DNA from: Sphingomonas aliaeris
Lineage (GTDB): Bacteria; Pseudomonadota; Alphaproteobacteria; Sphingomonadales; Sphingomonadaceae
Reading direction: 5' to 3'
NCBI RefSeq assembly: GCF_016743815.1
Contig: NZ_CP061035.1
Span: 3,469,001-3,533,000, forward strand
Length of the DNA stretch: 64,000 nt
Shown here piece by piece: positions 1 to 11,456 of the stretch. The stretch's first letter is position 1. Each line of letters starts with the position of its first letter. The position numbers were made by a program, and so were the translations under genes. The notes under the pieces were generated by a model. That model made no database searches. It saw only the letters and a list, made by a program, of their open reading frames with translations, and was not told the DNA's origin.

Positions 1-3
1 CGC

Positions 4-348
4 ATGTTGATCCCCCAAGCCTTTGCCCAGACCGCGGGCGGCGCCGCAGCCAATGGCGGCGCCCTCGGCATGTTCGCGAGCATCGCGCCTTTGCTGCTCG
101 TCTTCGTCGTATTCTATTTCCTGATGATCCGTCCGCAGCAGAAGCGCGTTAAGGCGCAGCAAATGAAGATCGACGCGGTGAAGAAGGGCGATTCGGTCGT
201 GACCGCGGGCGGTATCCTGGGCAAGATCACCAAGGTCGATGACAGCGTCGCCGAAGTCGAGATCGCGCCGAACGTGCGCATCCGCGTGGTCAAGGCGACG
301 TTGAGCGACGTGACCGGCGCCGGTACCGCCAAGCCCGCGAACGACTGA
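4..348 (+). CDS. yajC: Sec translocon accessory subunit YajC
   Basis: A 114-residue protein with one hydrophobic segment at about residues 23-42, followed at once by the conserved MIRPQQKR motif and a basic cytoplasmic domain. This is the standard YajC layout and length. YajC is a small inner-membrane protein that associates with SecDF and the SecYEG channel. It ends 8 bases before secD, so the two are co-transcribed. The ATG lies only three bases into the window, so its promoter and ribosome binding site cannot be seen, and a start further upstream cannot be excluded. Confidence 0.95.
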   Translation: MLIPQAFAQTAGGAAANGGALGMFASIAPLLLVFVVFYFLMIRPQQKRVKAQQMKIDAVKKGDSVVTAGGILGKITKVDDSVAEVEIAPNVRIRVVKATLSDVTGAGTAKPAND

Positions 349-356
349 GCCCGATC

Positions 357-1949
357 ATGCTCGATTTCCCGCGCTGGAAAGTGCTGTCGATCCTGGGGTT
401 CATCGGCGCGCTGATGCTGCTGGCGGTGCCCAGCTTCCTGCCCGATTCCGTCACCAACAAATGGGGTTCGTTCCCGCATCCCAAGATCAATCTGGGACTC
501 GATCTGGCAGGCGGTTCGTACCTGCTGCTGGAAGCGGACACGACGGAACTGGCGCGCACGCGGCTCGACAATATGCGCAACAGCATCACCGATGCGATGC
601 GCACCGCACCGGCGATCCAGATCGGCGACATCGCCAGCGACGGCAAGCAGCTAAGCTTCCTGCTGCGCGACGTGACGCAACTCGACGCGGCGCGCGAGCG
701 GCTCAACAAGCTGACCGCAGGCGCCGGCATGACCGGGCAGCGCGACTGGGATTTGAGCGTCGTGGATTCGACGCGTATCGTGATGACGCCGACCAAGGCG
801 GGCTTCGACCAGGCGGTGAAGGAAGCGATGAGCACCGCGACGGACGTGGTGCGGACGCGTATCGACAAGCTGGGAACGCGCGAACCCACGATCATCGGCC
901 AGGGCGCGGACCGCATCGTCGTGCAGGTGCCGGGGCTGAACGATCCCAAGGCGCTGAAGGAATTGCTCGGCAAGACCGCCAAGCTCGAATTCAAGATGGT
1001 CGACGAGACGCAGGTCGACCCGACCACCAAGGCGCTGCCGGTGGGCACGCAATTGCTCAACTATCCCGAGGGCGGTCCGCAGGCGAAGATCCTCGTCAAG
1101 CGCCGCGCGATCCTGACCGGTGACCAGCTGGTCAGCGCGACGCAGGGGTTCAAGCCCGAGGATAACAGCCAGCCGATCGTCAATTTCTCGTTCGACAGCA
1201 CCGGCGGGCGTATCTTCGCCAAGATCACGCAGGAAAATATCGGCAAGCGCTTCGCCGTCGTGGTCGACAATCAGGTTATCTCGGCACCGCGCATCAACAC
1301 CGCCATCCTGGGCGGCGCCGGCTATATCGAAGGCAGCTTCACCGTCGCCTCGGCCAACAACCTCGCCATCTCGCTCAGCTCAGGCAAGCTGCCGGTCGCG
1401 CTGAAGGTGATCGAGGAACGCACCGTCGGGCCGGATCTCGGCGCGGATTCGATCCGGGCGGGTATCCTTGCCTCGGTCATCGCGGTCGTCGCGGTGGTCG
1501 TGTTCATGCTGCTGACCTATGGCCGGTTCGGCGTCTATGCGAACATCGCCGTCGTCATCAACGTCGTCATCATCATCGGCGTGCTGGCGCTGCTGAACGG
1601 TACGCTGACGCTGCCGGGTATCGCCGGCTTCGTGCTGACGATCGGTACGGCGGTCGACGCCAACGTGCTGATCAACGAGCGCATCCGCGAGGAACGCCGC
1701 CGCGGCCGCAAGGTCGTGCAGGCGGTCGAACTCGGCTATAAGGAAGCGAGCCGGACGATTTTCGAGGCGAACGTGACGCATGCAATCTCGGGCGTCATCA
1801 TGCTGTTGCTCGGCTCGGGCCCGGTCAAGGGCTTCGCGGTCGTGCTGCTGATCGGCATCGCCACGTCGGTGTTCACCGCCGTCGTCTTCACCCGGATGCT
1901 GGTCGCGCTGTGGCTGCGCAAGAACCGCCCCACCGACATCAACATTTGA
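357..1949 (+). CDS. secD: Protein translocase subunit SecD
   Basis: A 530-residue inner-membrane subunit that, with SecF, uses the proton motive force to finish protein export through SecYEG. An N-terminal membrane segment (about 8-27) is followed by the conserved GLDLAGGSYLLLE motif (about 46-58) and a large periplasmic domain. Five further membrane segments lie in the last 170 residues. The family signature GTAVDANVLINERIREE is present and carries the Asp implicated in proton movement. It lies between yajC (8-base gap) and secF (13-base gap), the usual alphaproteobacterial operon. Confidence 0.97.
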   Translation: MLDFPRWKVLSILGFIGALMLLAVPSFLPDSVTNKWGSFPHPKINLGLDLAGGSYLLLEADTTELARTRLDNMRNSITDAMRTAPAIQIGDIASDGKQLSFLLRDVTQLDAARERLNKLTAGAGMTGQRDWDLSVVDSTRIVMTPTKAGFDQAVKEAMSTATDVVRTRIDKLGTREPTIIGQGADRIVVQVPGLNDPKALKELLGKTAKLEFKMVDETQVDPTTKALPVGTQLLNYPEGGPQAKILVKRRAILTGDQLVSATQGFKPEDNSQPIVNFSFDSTGGRIFAKITQENIGKRFAVVVDNQVISAPRINTAILGGAGYIEGSFTVASANNLAISLSSGKLPVALKVIEERTVGPDLGADSIRAGILASVIAVVAVVVFMLLTYGRFGVYANIAVVINVVIIIGVLALLNGTLTLPGIAGFVLTIGTAVDANVLINERIREERRRGRKVVQAVELGYKEASRTIFEANVTHAISGVIMLLLGSGPVKGFAVVLLIGIATSVFTAVVFTRMLVALWLRKNRPTDINI

Positions 1950-1962
1950 TCGGCGAAATCCA

Positions 1963-2931
1963 ATGCGCCTGCTGAAACTCGTACCCGACAATACCAACCT
2001 GCCGTTCGTTTCGCTGCGGAAATGGGCATTCGGGCTGACCCTGATCCTGTCGATCGCGGCACTTGCCCTGGTGTTCACGCGCGGGCTGAACCTCGGCGTC
2101 GATTTCGTCGGCGGGCTGATGATCGAGGAGAAGTTCCAGACCCCGCCCTCGCTCGACAAGCTGCGCACGACGGTCGACGCGCTGAAGCTGGGCGAGGTCC
2201 GGCTGCAATCCGTCGGCAGCGACGGCAAGACGATCTCGATCAAATTGCCGCCGCCCGAAAGCAGTGACGAGGGCGCCGTGACGCGCACCGTGCAACAGGT
2301 GCAGGCCGCAGTGACGAGGGACTTTCCGGACGCGACCTTCTCCAAGCAGGATGCGGTGTCGGGCAAGGTCTCGGGCGAGTTGATCTGGCGCGGCGTCCTT
2401 GCCGTCGTGCTTGCGGTGATCGGCATCGGGCTGTTCGCCGTGCTGCGTTTCGAATGGCAGTTCGGCGTCTCGACCGTCGTCGCCATCGTCCACGATCTGT
2501 TGATGACGCTCGGTTTCTTCGCGCTGACCCGATACGAGTTCGACCTCAACATCGTTGCCGCCGTGCTGACGATCATCGGCTATTCGATCAACGACAAGAT
2601 CGTGATCGACGACCGTATCCGCGAGAATATGCGCCGCTATCGCAAGATGGACATGCCGCAGATCGTCGATCTGTCGGTCAACGAAACGCTGCCGCGTACC
2701 GTTATGACGTCGTTGACGATCCTGCTTGCCCTGGGCGCGCTGCTGCTGTTCGGCGGCCATGTGCTGCGCGGCTTCACCGCGGCGATGATCCTGGGCATCT
2801 TCGTCGGCACCTATTCGTCGATCTACGTGTCGTCGTCGCTGCTGATCACGCTCGGCTTGCGCGCGGATCCGAACACGCCGGATGCGCCTGCCGCCCCGAA
2901 CACTGCGGAGCGCGTCGGCCCGCGCAGCTGA
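1963..2931 (+). CDS. secF: Protein translocase subunit SecF
   Basis: A 322-residue partner of SecD in the inner membrane. Membrane segment 1 (about 22-42) is followed by the family motif LGVDFVGGLMIE. The C-terminal half has five membrane segments and the signature SINDKIVIDDRIREN, equivalent to the SecD motif. Length is normal for separate SecF proteins; in some bacteria SecD and SecF are fused, but here they are two genes 13 bases apart. The C terminus is a short Ala/Pro-rich tail. Confidence 0.96.
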   Translation: MRLLKLVPDNTNLPFVSLRKWAFGLTLILSIAALALVFTRGLNLGVDFVGGLMIEEKFQTPPSLDKLRTTVDALKLGEVRLQSVGSDGKTISIKLPPPESSDEGAVTRTVQQVQAAVTRDFPDATFSKQDAVSGKVSGELIWRGVLAVVLAVIGIGLFAVLRFEWQFGVSTVVAIVHDLLMTLGFFALTRYEFDLNIVAAVLTIIGYSINDKIVIDDRIRENMRRYRKMDMPQIVDLSVNETLPRTVMTSLTILLALGALLLFGGHVLRGFTAAMILGIFVGTYSSIYVSSSLLITLGLRADPNTPDAPAAPNTAERVGPRS

Positions 2932-2975
2932 TCGGGAGCGGCGCCGCGAATGCCGCCTCAAGGGAGTCCGGACGC

Positions 2976-3347
2976 ATGAAGATGGACAAACCGCAGACCG
3001 ACGGGCCGATCATCGCCGGCTTCTCCAGTGGCGGGTTCAAGGTGGATGACGGCGTATATCATGCGCTGCTCATCACCCCGGTGCGTGCGGATGGCTGGAG
3101 CCCGCCGCCGCTCGCCGACCTGACCGAAGCCGATCTCGCGCCGCTGCTGGCGTTGGATCCTACGCCCGAATTCGTGCTGCTCGGCACCGGCGCCAATCTC
3201 GTGCGCCCCGCCCCGGCCTTGATCCGCGCGCTCGAGGCAAAGGGGTTCGGCGTCGAGGCGATGGACAGCCGGGCCGCGGCGCGCGCCTGGGCCGTGCTGC
3301 GCGGCGAAGGTCGCTGGATCGCCGCCGCGCTTTATCCGTTCGACTGA
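2976..3347 (+). CDS. Mth938-like (DUF498) domain protein
   Basis: A 123-residue small soluble protein. The sequence PEFVLLGTGANLVRPAP and the following GFGVEAMDSRAAARAW match the Mth938/DUF498 fold (the NDUFAF3 family). These proteins very often follow secF in alphaproteobacteria. The biochemical role is unknown; eukaryotic relatives help assemble respiratory complex I. The start used is the ATG at 2976, preceded by AAGGGAG; the frame is open further upstream but only as a shadow of secF. It overlaps the convergent glycosyltransferase gene by 16 bases at the 3' ends. Confidence 0.85.
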   Translation: MKMDKPQTDGPIIAGFSSGGFKVDDGVYHALLITPVRADGWSPPPLADLTEADLAPLLALDPTPEFVLLGTGANLVRPAPALIRALEAKGFGVEAMDSRAAARAWAVLRGEGRWIAAALYPFD

Positions 3348-4512
3348 GCGTTCGCGACGAGGCCGGCGAGATACGCGTGTAATCCGGCGCTGTTCGCACC
3401 CCAGGTGAAGCGCTCCGCCTTCGCCCGCGTCGCCGACTGGGCGGGTGGATGTGCGATCAGATCGGCGATCGCGCCGGCAAAGGCGTCAGGCTCGGCCGGC
3501 ACGATCCGCCCGGCATCGGGGCTATCGACGATCTCCGCCGCGCCGCCCGCGGAGGTGATGACGACGGGCGTTCCGCAGGCGAGCGATTCCACCCAGGCGT
3601 TGGCCAGTCCTTCGGATGCCGAACACAGCGCCATGACGTCCGCGGTCGCGAGCAGATGGTGCAGGTCCTCATGGGCGACCGCGCCGAGCAGCCGGATGCG
3701 ATCCCCTGCCCCGCTGCGCGCGATCTCCGCCTCCAGCGCGGCGCGGTCGGGGCCTTCACCGGCGACCAGCAACGACACGTCCGGCAAGGACGCGACCGCA
3801 CGGATCACCACGTCGTGCCGCTTGCGTGGAATCAGCGCGCCAAGCGAGACAACAAGCGGACCCGAGATACCGAGCGCAGCCTTTCCCGCGACCCGGTCTG
3901 CGGGAACGAAGCGGTCGAGATCGACGCCGGTGTGATGCACGCGGATCGAATCGCCCCGCATGCCGAGCGCGATCATGTCGGCGCGCATGGCTTGCGACAC
4001 GGATAGCAGCCCGTCCGCCCGGCGCCCGGCGTCCAGCACCTGCGCCGCCGTACCGGCGCATGTCCCCCAATAATGCACATCCGCGCCGCGCGCCTTGATC
4101 GATACCGGCACGCCGAAGTGACGGCCTAGTGCGACCGCCGCCGGGCCATCGGGAAAGAAGAATTGCGCGTCGATGATGTCGAACGGAAAATCGCGGCGGA
4201 TATCGCGCAGAACCGGTTTCAGTCGCCGTACCAGGCTGGCGACGTGAAAACGCCCCCGGTTCCGGGAAGAATCGTGAAGCGCGGGCGGCGCACCTCCACC
4301 CCGTGCCACGTTTCGCATTCGGGCAAGGCGCGCCGCGGGGCGTAGTGCGGCAGATGGCCGAACGGGGCAGGCGGCATTCCGATCGGCGCAACGACGCGAA
4401 GGTCGACACCGGGAAGTGCCGCCAGGCCGCGCGTCTGCCGTCCCACGAACACGCCGAAATTCGGTCGCGACGCATCCGGGAAGAGCGAGGACAGGGTAAG
4501 CACGCGAAGCAT
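3332..4512 (-). pseudogene. GT4-type glycosyltransferase, interrupted by a one-base frameshift
   Basis: Two minus-strand frames together make one family-4 glycosyltransferase of about 393 residues. The first frame (from ATG 4512) gives the N-terminal Rossmann half, starting MLRVLTLSSLFPD with the typical NFGVFVGRQTRGLA stretch. The second gives the remainder, with the acceptor-side motif FDIIDAQFFFPDGPAA, the donor domain start LVVSLGALIPRKRHD, and the EX7E-like loop ASEGLANAWVESLACGTPVV. The frames meet at a run of five C on the plus strand (4253-4257). A sixth base would restore the continuous reading GTGGRFHVASLVRRL, matching the family. The product would transfer a sugar to a glycan or lipid. 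The break may be genuine or a sequencing error, and neither half alone would be active. Confidence 0.85.
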
Positions 4513-4582
4513 TCGCCACGCTTTTACGCGGCGATAGTTAAGCCCGGTTTTCCCTGGGTGTTATTTTATGTTTCCGGGTCAA

Positions 4583-5407
4583 TCAGATCCGGGTGTCGCC
4601 GGGATAAGCGAAGAGCAGATCGCTGCCGACCGCCGCGCTGATATGCGCCGTGCCTTCGATCAACAGGCACTCGCCCGCCTTGAACGCGACGCCGTCGACC
4701 ACGCCTTCGCCGACCGCCGGCACGAACCATCCCGGCTTCCCTTCGGGCAAGGTGATCGTCCGGTCGCCGCCGGGCCAGCGTTCCAGCACGAACTTCGGCC
4801 CCTCGACCAGGAGAATGCGGTCGTCCGCAACGCGTCCGGGCGCCGATGGCGCGACATAGGGGTTCGGGTTCGCCACCTCGATCCCGTCCTTGAGGTGCAG
4901 TTCGCGGTCACTGCCATAGTCGTAGAGGCGATAGGTCGTGTCAGAATTCTGCTGGATCTCGATCACGGTGATGCCGCCGCCGATCGCGTGGATCGTGTCG
5001 CTGGGGGCATAATAGAAGTCGCCCGCCTTGACCGGCTTCCAGTCCAACTTGTGCTCGATCGACCCGTCGAGCGAGGCGGCGCGCAATTCCTCCTTGCTCA
5101 TCGGTTCGAGCGTGCCGATCGCGATCGTCGCGCCCGGCTCCGCCGCCAGCACGACCCAGCATTCGTCCTTGCCCCGCGGCAGGCCGCGTTCGTGCGCCTG
5201 TTCATCGTTCGGATGCACCTGCACCGACAGTTTCTCGCCTGGAAACAGATATTTGATTAGCAGGTCCGGCTGTTTCTCGCCCGGCGTCTCGAACCAGATC
5301 TCGCCGATCGGCGGCGCATCCGCGGCAGGATCGGGAAAGCCCGGCCACAAAGTGTGCCGCCCCCACGGCTTTTCGACCCGGCGAGTGGTGAGCAAGGTCG
5401 CGGGCAT
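4583..5407 (-). CDS. manA: Mannose-6-phosphate isomerase, class I (short form)
   Basis: A 274-residue cupin-fold enzyme that interconverts mannose 6-phosphate and fructose 6-phosphate, feeding GDP-mannose and polysaccharide synthesis. The N terminus VEKPWGRHTLWPGF, the zinc-site segment LSVQVHPNDEQAH (about 74-86) and APSDTIHAIGGGITVIEIQQ (about 149-168) are diagnostic. It is shorter than the roughly 390-residue enterobacterial enzyme but fits the short class I forms. The start is set at 5407, where GAAGGAAC lies just upstream; an in-frame extension to 5563 has no such support. It reads divergently from bamD. The damaged glycosyltransferase lies downstream, so both may have served glycan synthesis. 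Confidence 0.9.
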   Translation of the reverse strand: MPATLLTTRRVEKPWGRHTLWPGFPDPAADAPPIGEIWFETPGEKQPDLLIKYLFPGEKLSVQVHPNDEQAHERGLPRGKDECWVVLAAEPGATIAIGTLEPMSKEELRAASLDGSIEHKLDWKPVKAGDFYYAPSDTIHAIGGGITVIEIQQNSDTTYRLYDYGSDRELHLKDGIEVANPNPYVAPSAPGRVADDRILLVEGPKFVLERWPGGDRTITLPEGKPGWFVPAVGEGVVDGVAFKAGECLLIEGTAHISAAVGSDLLFAYPGDTRI

Positions 5408-5591
5408 GTCGGGGGTTCCTTCGAATAACGGTACAGGGCGCTGCAACGCACAAGGTGCGCACTCGCTCCGCCGCAGGCAAGGGCAGATCCGCAAATCACG
5501 CCGGTGTGTCTCGGCCGCCGGCCCGCGCGATTTCCGGTCGTATTCGAAAAGCATTGTTCGCAACCGCGCGGCTGCGCTATGGCGTCAGGCC

Positions 5592-6512
5592 ATGCGTACC
5601 CTCATGTCCCGCCCGATCGCGCTTGCGGTCGCCGCACTCGCCCTGTCCATCACTGCGGGCTGTGCGCGCAAGACCGGCAAGAACGATCTTCCCTATGTCG
5701 CGCGCGACGTCGGCACGCTGTACAGCGCGGCGAAGACGCGGCTCGACCAGGGACGCTTCAAGGAGGCGGCGGCGCTGTTCGACGAAGTCGAGCGGCAGCA
5801 TCCCTATTCGATCTGGGCGCGCCGCGCACAGTTGATGAGCGCGTACAGCAATTATTCGGGCCGCGATTATACGAGTTCGATCCAGTCGGCGCAGCGCTTC
5901 CTGCAGGTGCATCCGGGCAACCGCGACGCCCCATATGCGTACTATTTGATCGCGCTCGGTTATTACGAACAGATCAGCGACGTCACGCGCGACCAGAAGA
6001 TCACGCAGCAGGCGCTCGATTCGCTCGGCGAACTGACGCGTCGCTATCCCAACACCCGCTACGCCGCCGATGCGCGGCTGAAGATCGATCTGGTCCGCGA
6101 CCATCTGGCCGGCAAGGAAATGGAGATCGGCCGGTTCTACGAATCGCGCGGCCTGTGGATCGCGGCGACGATGCGCTTCCGCAAGGTGGTCGACGATTAC
6201 CAGACGACGACGCACACGCCTGAGGCGTTGATGCGCCTGACGGAGACGTATCTGGCGCTTGGCGTTCCGGACGAGGCGAAGAAATCCGCCGCAGTGCTCG
6301 GCGCCAACTATCCGGGCACGCAATGGTATGACCGTGCCTACAAGCTGATGCGCGAAAATCCGGGCATTGCGCTCGCCGCCGTTCCCCCGGGCCAGCCGAT
6401 CGTGCCGGTCCAGGGTGCGACCGCAACGCCGACGCGTCCCGGCAGCAACGACGTCGCGCCGAAGGACGATCGTTCCGCCGCGCCGACGCCGGGCAATCGC
6501 ACGGGCACGTAA
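5592..6512 (+). CDS. bamD: Outer membrane protein assembly factor BamD
   Basis: A 306-residue lipoprotein of the BAM complex, which inserts beta-barrel proteins into the outer membrane. The signal peptide ends in the lipobox ITAGC (Cys about 21). Tetratricopeptide-like helices follow, with the family motifs YSAAKTRLDQGRFKEAAALF, VERQHPYSIWA and RYPNTRYAADARLKIDLVRD. The last 50 residues are low-complexity Pro/Ala/Thr. The start is the ATG at 5592; the frame is open back to 5028, but only as antisense to the isomerase gene. It precedes recN by 56 bases, a gene order common in sphingomonads. Confidence 0.96.
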   Translation: MRTLMSRPIALAVAALALSITAGCARKTGKNDLPYVARDVGTLYSAAKTRLDQGRFKEAAALFDEVERQHPYSIWARRAQLMSAYSNYSGRDYTSSIQSAQRFLQVHPGNRDAPYAYYLIALGYYEQISDVTRDQKITQQALDSLGELTRRYPNTRYAADARLKIDLVRDHLAGKEMEIGRFYESRGLWIAATMRFRKVVDDYQTTTHTPEALMRLTETYLALGVPDEAKKSAAVLGANYPGTQWYDRAYKLMRENPGIALAAVPPGQPIVPVQGATATPTRPGSNDVAPKDDRSAAPTPGNRTGT

Positions 6513-6568
6513 TAGCCTGTAAAAGAACAATTCCGGAACAATCGGAAATGCGATAAGGCCCGGCCGAT

Positions 6569-8224
6569 ATGCTGACCGCGCTTTCCATTCGGGACGTCGT
6601 CCTGATCGAAGCCCTGGACCTGGATTTCTCCGGTGGCCTGGGTGTGCTGACCGGTGAAACGGGCGCGGGCAAATCGATCCTGCTGGACGCGCTGGGCCTG
6701 GCGCTGGGCGCGCGCGGCGACAGTGCGCTCGTCCGTCATGGCACGACGCAGGCGGTGGTCACGGCGAGCTTCGACGCCCCGCCCGCTGCGGCAGCCTTGC
6801 TCGCGGAGAACGGGCTGGAGACGGAACCCGGCGAACCGCTGATCATCCGCCGGATCGTCAAGGCGGACGGCGGAAGCCGCGCGTTCGTCAACGACGCCCC
6901 CGCCTCCGCCGGACTGCTGCGCGAACTGGCGACCCATCTGGTGGAGATCCACGGACAGCATGACGATCGCGGGCTGCTCAATGCGCGCGGGCACCGTGCC
7001 CTGCTGGACAGTTTCGCGCGGATCGATACCGGTCCGGCGGCCCATGCCTATCGTGCGTGGCGCGCCGCTTCCGAGGCGTTGGCGACGGCTAAGGACGAAC
7101 TGGAGAGCGAGGCGCGCGACCGCGAATGGTTGGAACATGCCGTCGCGGAACTGACTGCATTCGCCCCGGAAGACGGCGAAGAGGAGGTTCTGGCGACGCG
7201 GCGTGCAGGCATGCAGCGCGGCGAGAAGATAGCGGACGATCTTCGTGCGATCGCCGATCTGCTCGAGGGATCGGACGGCGGTCTCGCCAAGTTGCGCCAG
7301 GCGGCCCGCGTACTGGAGCGTGTCGGCGAGGATCACGAGGCGCTCGGCGAGGCACTCGCGGCGATCGACCGAGCGATCATCGAGGCGGCGGAGGCGCAGG
7401 ACAAGGTGGACGAGGCGGCCGCCGCGCTGGCGTTCGACCCCGCCCAATTGGAAGCGGACGAGACGCGCCTCTTCGACCTGCGTGCCCTCGCCCGCAAGCA
7501 CCGGGTGCAGCCCGAGGACCTGGCGGCGCTATCGCAGGACCTGTCCGAACGGCTCGACCGCCTGGACAGTGGCGGGGCCGGGCTGGCCAAGCTGGAACGC
7601 GCTCTGGCGGAGGCGGCGACCGCCTATGTGATCGAGGCGGATGCGTTGAGCGCGCAACGGAGCGATGCGGCGATGCGACTGGACGCGGCGGTCAAGGGCG
7701 AGCTCGCGCCGCTCAAGCTGGATGCCGCGCGCTTCCGCACTGCCGTGGTTCCGGTCGCGGAGGATGGCTGGGGCCCGGCGGGCAAGGACCGGGTCGAGTT
7801 CGAGATTTCGACCAATCCGGGCGCTCCGTTCGCGCCGCTGACCAAGATCGCGTCCGGCGGCGAATTGTCGCGCTTCATCCTCGCGCTGAAGGTCGCGCTG
7901 GCGGAGGAAGGCGGCGCGGCGACGATGATCTTCGACGAGATCGATCGCGGCGTGGGAGGTGCCGTGGCGAGCGCGATCGGCGAACGACTCGCCCGATTGG
8001 CGGATCGCACGCAATTGCTGGTGGTGACGCACAGCCCCCAGGTCGCCGCGCGCGGACGCCACCATCTGCTGATCGCCAAAAGCCATGACGGCACCGTCAC
8101 GCGAACGGGCGTCCGCATGCTCGACGAAGGCGAGCGGCGCGAGGAAATCGCACGGATGCTGTCCGGCGCCACGGTGACCGACGAGGCGCGGGCGCAGGCG
8201 AAGCGGTTGCTGGAGACGGCGTGA
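6569..8224 (+). CDS. recN: DNA repair protein RecN
   Basis: A 551-residue SMC-like ATPase involved in double-strand break repair. The Walker A motif GETGAGKS is at about residues 29-36. The Q-loop region VEIHGQHDDRGLL follows. The middle third is Ala/Glu-rich and coiled-coil-like. The C-terminal ATPase half carries the signature ASGGELSRF and Walker B AATMIFDEIDRGVGG, then the H-loop in LLVVTHSPQVAA. Length and order are normal. It starts 56 bases after bamD. No LexA-type operator was recognised upstream. Confidence 0.96.
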   Translation: MLTALSIRDVVLIEALDLDFSGGLGVLTGETGAGKSILLDALGLALGARGDSALVRHGTTQAVVTASFDAPPAAAALLAENGLETEPGEPLIIRRIVKADGGSRAFVNDAPASAGLLRELATHLVEIHGQHDDRGLLNARGHRALLDSFARIDTGPAAHAYRAWRAASEALATAKDELESEARDREWLEHAVAELTAFAPEDGEEEVLATRRAGMQRGEKIADDLRAIADLLEGSDGGLAKLRQAARVLERVGEDHEALGEALAAIDRAIIEAAEAQDKVDEAAAALAFDPAQLEADETRLFDLRALARKHRVQPEDLAALSQDLSERLDRLDSGGAGLAKLERALAEAATAYVIEADALSAQRSDAAMRLDAAVKGELAPLKLDAARFRTAVVPVAEDGWGPAGKDRVEFEISTNPGAPFAPLTKIASGGELSRFILALKVALAEEGGAATMIFDEIDRGVGGAVASAIGERLARLADRTQLLVVTHSPQVAARGRHHLLIAKSHDGTVTRTGVRMLDEGERREEIARMLSGATVTDEARAQAKRLLETA

Positions 8225-8290
8225 GACGTCTGCCGGAGGGTCGGCCCCCAACACATCATAGCCTGCGCAATCACACATATTTAAACATCG

Positions 8291-8536
8291 CGACAATCGC
8301 GTAACGACCTGCTATACCGAGTCCATCGCGCGAGATTGCCCACAAGCATCGCACGGCTGAGAGACTTTACGCGCTCCCGCTTGTTCAAGCCACGGAGCCG
8401 CGCTCAGCCCTCTCGCCAATCCTCTTTCCCACATCCGTATCGTGCCTTGTGCAGGATCCGTTTCGAGGCGCACCGGCTGGAGCCGGGCGGCGCTCTCGGT
8501 TTCTTCTTCCGGCTCCGTCTACCCAAGGAAATACCT
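8291..8536 (+). promoter_or_regulatory. Putative promoter and long untranslated leader of cspA
   Basis: The 312 bases between recN and the cold-shock gene hold no convincing reading frame. A possible sigma-70-like promoter is CGACAA (8291-8296) and TATACC (8313-8318) with a 16-base spacer, preceded by an AT-rich patch. Transcription from it would give a leader of roughly 210 bases. Long structured 5' leaders are well known in cspA-family mRNAs, where they act as cold sensors. The length is seen in the sequence; the promoter and the regulatory role are inferred. Confidence 0.35.
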
Positions 8537-8743
8537 ATGCCTATCGGCACCGTAAAGTTTTTCAACGCGGACAAGGGCTATGGCTTCATCGCGCCGGAAG
8601 AGGGCGGCAATGACGCTTTCGTCCACATCAGCGCCGTCGAAGCCGCCGGCATGCGTACGCTCGACAAGGAACAGCGCGTTTCCTACGAGCTGGAGCAGGA
8701 CCGTCGCGGCAAGATGTCTGCGGTCAATCTCGCTTCCGCGTGA
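8537..8743 (+). CDS. cspA: Cold-shock protein (CspA family)
   Basis: A 68-residue single cold-shock domain that binds single-stranded RNA and DNA and acts as an RNA chaperone. Both RNP motifs are present: KGYGFIAPEEG (RNP1, about 13-23) and DAFVHISAVE (RNP2, about 26-35). The start is the ATG at 8537, just after AAGGAA at 8525-8530; the open frame upstream is the untranslated leader. A 14-base-pair hairpin lies 7 bases after the stop. Whether it is cold-induced or constitutive cannot be told from sequence. Confidence 0.95.
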   Translation: MPIGTVKFFNADKGYGFIAPEEGGNDAFVHISAVEAAGMRTLDKEQRVSYELEQDRRGKMSAVNLASA

Positions 8744-8750
8744 ATGATCT

Positions 8751-8788
8751 GCGCGGGCGGCGGAATTGTCCGCCGCCCGCGCTCTCAT
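8751..8788 (+). terminator. Strong hairpin terminator after cspA
   Basis: A perfect 14-base-pair G+C stem (8751-8764 with 8769-8782) with the four-base loop ATTG, followed by a short pyrimidine-rich run TCTCATTC. It begins 7 bases after the cspA stop. The U-tract is weak, so it may also act as an RNA-stabilising 3' end. Confidence 0.7.
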
Positions 8789-8807
8789 TCAGCCCGGGAG
8801 AGTGCTT

Positions 8808-9008
8808 TTGAATACCACCGCCATGTTCTATCGCGATCGCGCCCGTCAGGCGGAAGCCGACGCCGATTCCGCCACGCTCGACAATGTCCGCGACCGTTGG
8901 TCTCGTGCCGCAAAAGCCTGGGACGAGATGGCCACGCGCGCAGAGAAGACCGCCGAGCGCCGTTCGGTGAACGAAGAAGCGAAGGCGATGCTTGGCGAAG
9001 AGGATTAA
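8808..9008 (+). CDS. Small charged helical protein of unknown function
   Basis: A 66-residue protein rich in Ala, Glu, Arg and Asp that looks fully alpha-helical, with a run from about residue 6 (MFYRDRARQAEADADSATLD) to the acidic end MLGEED. No signal peptide or metal motif is visible and I do not recognise a family. The TTG at 8808 is chosen because GGGAG lies 6 bases before it; the next in-frame ATG (8823) is 21 bases from that site. The gene follows the cspA terminator, so it may be read by leakage or from its own promoter. Codon use resembles its neighbours, supporting a real gene. Confidence 0.6.
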   Translation: MNTTAMFYRDRARQAEADADSATLDNVRDRWSRAAKAWDEMATRAEKTAERRSVNEEAKAMLGEED

Positions 9009-9179
9009 GGTCCTTCGACGCTGATAAATTGCCGACCCGCAACCCGGATCGGTTCGCGTCGATCAAAATCCGCTGATCGACGGTAAATCGCGGCGATCGG
9101 CCCGTGCTCTGATCTATACGAGCCCAGCGCGAAGCCTGCGATACGAACGGGGTTGATGGCCTGCCCTCACCTCCGCTAG

Positions 9180-11285
<2,106 letters not shown>

Positions 11286-11456
11286 AACCGAGATGGTTTC
11301 AGGTGATGCTTTTTTGCAACGCAGCATGAAACACTTGTAAGCCCCCCTACACAAGGTCCACGCTGTCATTTATCCGTCATGAACAGCGCGCAAGGCGCAT
11401 TCGGTGGCGCGGGACGCCGGAATTTCAGGGCCATGAGCCCGCCAAGGGGAAGTATC

